6,292 nucleotides of DNA. Source: Acidaminobacter sp. GTDB lineage: Bacteria > Bacillota_A > Clostridia > Peptostreptococcales > Acidaminobacteraceae. The stretch is from assembly GCA_009881125.1 (NCBI GenBank), contig WXFH01000200.1:1-6292 (forward strand), given 5' to 3'. The translations under genes were made by a program, and so were the position numbers. Of the stretch, positions 5,024-6,292 are shown one piece after another (the stretch's first letter is position 1; each line of letters opens with the position of its first letter). The notes beneath the pieces were generated by a model that was given only the letters and a program-made list of their open reading frames with translations, did not search any database and was not told the origin of the DNA.

Positions 5024-6106
5024 TTAACCAATGATTGTCAGTGCTTTTGAGAATTGATTCAGGACTTCGCAGCCGGTTTCCGTGACGAGGACCAGGTCCT
5101 CGATTCGAACGCCAAATTCATTTTGGAGATAGATGCCGGGCTCAATGGAGAATACCATACCTGGCTCGAGTAATGCCGTATTAACGGAGGAGACGTCCCC
5201 GAACTCATGGACTTCAATGCCAATGGCGTGGCCTGTGCGATGGGTGAAGTATGGCCCATAACCGCCGGCCTCAATAACCTGGCGTGCAGCCGCATCCACA
5301 TCACAGAACCTGGCTCCTGGGCGAACAGCAGCTATGGCTGCCAGGTTGGCTTGATGCACCAGGTCATACACCCGTCGTGCTTTATCTGAGATGGTTTTGT
5401 AGAAAAACGTTCGGGTCATATCCGAGCAGTAGCTGTCCTTGATACAGCCAATGTCGCAAATAATCGAATCGCCGGGCTGAAGCTGTGAATTCCCAGGATC
5501 GTGGTGGGGCAGCGCGGCGTTAGCGCCAAAGGCAATTATTGGGGAAAAAGAGACGCCATCTGTTCCCATAATGCGGTAGGTTTTCTTCAGAAGCCGACTG
5601 AGTGACAGTTCGGTGCATTCGTCCTCGACAGATGCCGCCAAAAATTTCATAGCTTGATCATTCAGCTCAGAGGCTTTTCTCATTGCGGCCTGCTCGTCGA
5701 GATCTTTGATCAGCCGAACAGAATCTGCCGCCAATGAGCCATTGATAAAGGTCGCATGAGGTAGCTTTTCCATAAGCGGAAGAAGAAAGCGCGCCGGCCA
5801 TGTCTTATCTACACCAATGTCACCTTCGTCGCTTATGAACTCTGACAACAGAGAAATGCTGTCCTCGGTGTCGCTGAAATAGTGTGCCTGAACGCCGTCA
5901 GCCTCTTGAAGCTGAACCGGGAAGAGCGCGTTTATAAATAAATGCTTTTCTCCACCTAGGTTCAGGTAAAGTACGAGCATTCTCTCACCGGGGTGGATCC
6001 ATTCTCCCGTCAGATAAAAAATGGTGGCAGGATCAGAGATGATGAGTTGTTCCATTTGAGTTTGAAGCATATAGCCTATGACACGGTCTAATCTAGACTG
6101 GTTCAT
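5024..6106 (-). CDS. pepQ: M24-family X-Pro peptidase (Xaa-Pro dipeptidase/aminopeptidase P type)
   Basis: A cytoplasmic metallopeptidase of 360 residues, the normal length for Gram-positive PepQ-like enzymes, which cleave the bond before proline in dipeptides or at peptide N-termini, aiding amino-acid recovery from peptides. The creatinase-type N-terminal domain spans about 1-128 and the pita-bread M24 domain about 138-355. All five ligands of the dinuclear metal site are visible: D218 (ICDIG), D229 (SDMTRT), H293 (TGHAIG), E322 (IEPGIY) and E336 (RIEDL). The proton-shuttle-type histidines H201 (LPHHDPG) and H300 (VHEFGD) are also present. There is no signal peptide. The start is supported by GGAGGGG (complement of 6111-6117) just upstream. 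Dipeptidase and aminopeptidase P specificity cannot be told apart here, so the symbol is provisional. It heads a minus-strand unit with the 52-residue membrane protein and converges on trkH. Confidence 0.9.
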   Translation of the reverse strand: MNQSRLDRVIGYMLQTQMEQLIISDPATIFYLTGEWIHPGERMLVLYLNLGGEKHLFINALFPVQLQEADGVQAHYFSDTEDSISLLSEFISDEGDIGVDKTWPARFLLPLMEKLPHATFINGSLAADSVRLIKDLDEQAAMRKASELNDQAMKFLAASVEDECTELSLSRLLKKTYRIMGTDGVSFSPIIAFGANAALPHHDPGNSQLQPGDSIICDIGCIKDSYCSDMTRTFFYKTISDKARRVYDLVHQANLAAIAAVRPGARFCDVDAAARQVIEAGGYGPYFTHRTGHAIGIEVHEFGDVSSVNTALLEPGMVFSIEPGIYLQNEFGVRIEDLVLVTETGCEVLNQFSKALTIIG

Positions 6107-6135
6107 TCTACCCCTCCATCTTCAGAGATACTATA

Positions 6136-6144
6136 ATTATAACA
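6136..6144 (-). promoter_or_regulatory. Extended -10 promoter of pepQ
   Basis: Reading the minus strand, TGTTATAAT (6144 to 6136) is a consensus -10 box with the upstream TG-N extension, followed by a start site near 6129 and a leader of only about 22 nt. No good -35 box lies at the proper distance, which is tolerated in extended -10 promoters. The -10 is part of the palindrome TATAATTATA (6132-6141), so a -10-like box also reads on the plus strand. Confidence 0.6.
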
Positions 6145-6292
6145 GGTTGAACAAGGCAAGTGGTACTGATCTTTAAGTCAGGCGTGAAATTTGCCGATGG
6201 TTTTGAGAACACCACCTCACACTTGAGTCAACGGTGTTTAAGCGCTTTACTGCTGCTGCAATGGCATTCAGAGTCAGTACTTTAGTGCTGCA
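6145..6292. other. Upstream flank of pepQ with no identified gene
   Basis: No recognisable gene or RNA is seen. On the minus strand one frame is open from the window edge (6292) to a TAA at 6173-6175, giving 39 residues that resemble nothing I know. It could be the end of an upstream gene or chance. Near the edge, CAGTAC (6275-6280) and GTGCTG (6285-6290) can pair around TTTA with one G-T wobble, but there is no T-run. Confidence 0.4.

Noticed and set aside
4651..5031. A 126-residue minus-strand frame through the small membrane protein gene and the terminator
   Set aside because: It runs through the strong terminator, has no domain-like pattern, and is in a different frame from the 52-residue gene, which has a far better binding site and hydrophobic pattern.

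Overview
The window looks like an ordinary chromosomal stretch from a Gram-positive, probably anaerobic Firmicute of the Clostridia type. The grounds are strong GGAGG-type ribosome binding sites with GTG as well as ATG starts, sigma-A-like promoters, intrinsic terminators with long T-runs, moderate base composition, and the gene types present (a butanol-dehydrogenase-like iron alcohol dehydrogenase, a paired Trk potassium system, an M24 X-Pro peptidase). The genus cannot be fixed from the sequence. No mobile element, CRISPR array, tRNA or rRNA was seen.

Layout. Positions 1-164 hold the 3' end of an unidentified gene, closed by a strong hairpin terminator (176-230). A well-formed promoter (277-304) lies inside a symmetric array of TTGAA half-sites and drives a full-length iron-dependent alcohol/aldehyde dehydrogenase (380-1546) with every metal ligand intact. 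A 137-nt gap follows. It carries a second promoter (1550-1579) and a perfect 10-bp hairpin (1626-1651), and leads into trkA (1684-3090) and trkH (3041-4495). These two overlap by 50 nt and together form a potassium-uptake system: the TrkH channel-like subunit in the membrane and the NAD-sensing, two-RCK-repeat TrkA regulator on its cytoplasmic face.

The stretch from 4496 to 4811 has no convincing protein gene. It holds a possible small-RNA unit (promoter 4573-4601, terminator 4672-4715) and two overlapping short hairpins (4765-4787). On the minus strand, convergent with the trk genes, are pepQ (5024-6106, M24 X-Pro peptidase with all five metal ligands) and, 53 nt downstream of it, a 52-residue protein with two predicted membrane segments (4812-4970). 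This short gene has an excellent ribosome binding site and is easily missed because of its length. An extended -10 promoter (6136-6144) precedes pepQ. Positions 6145-6292 hold nothing identifiable apart from a short open minus-strand frame at the window edge.

How it fits together: trkA and trkH clearly form one functional unit, and pepQ with the small membrane protein probably form one transcript. The dehydrogenase has its own promoter and terminator context and need not be functionally linked to the others. No clearly novel multi-gene system is visible. The most interesting points are the phased operator-like array before the dehydrogenase, the small membrane protein, and the possible small RNA.
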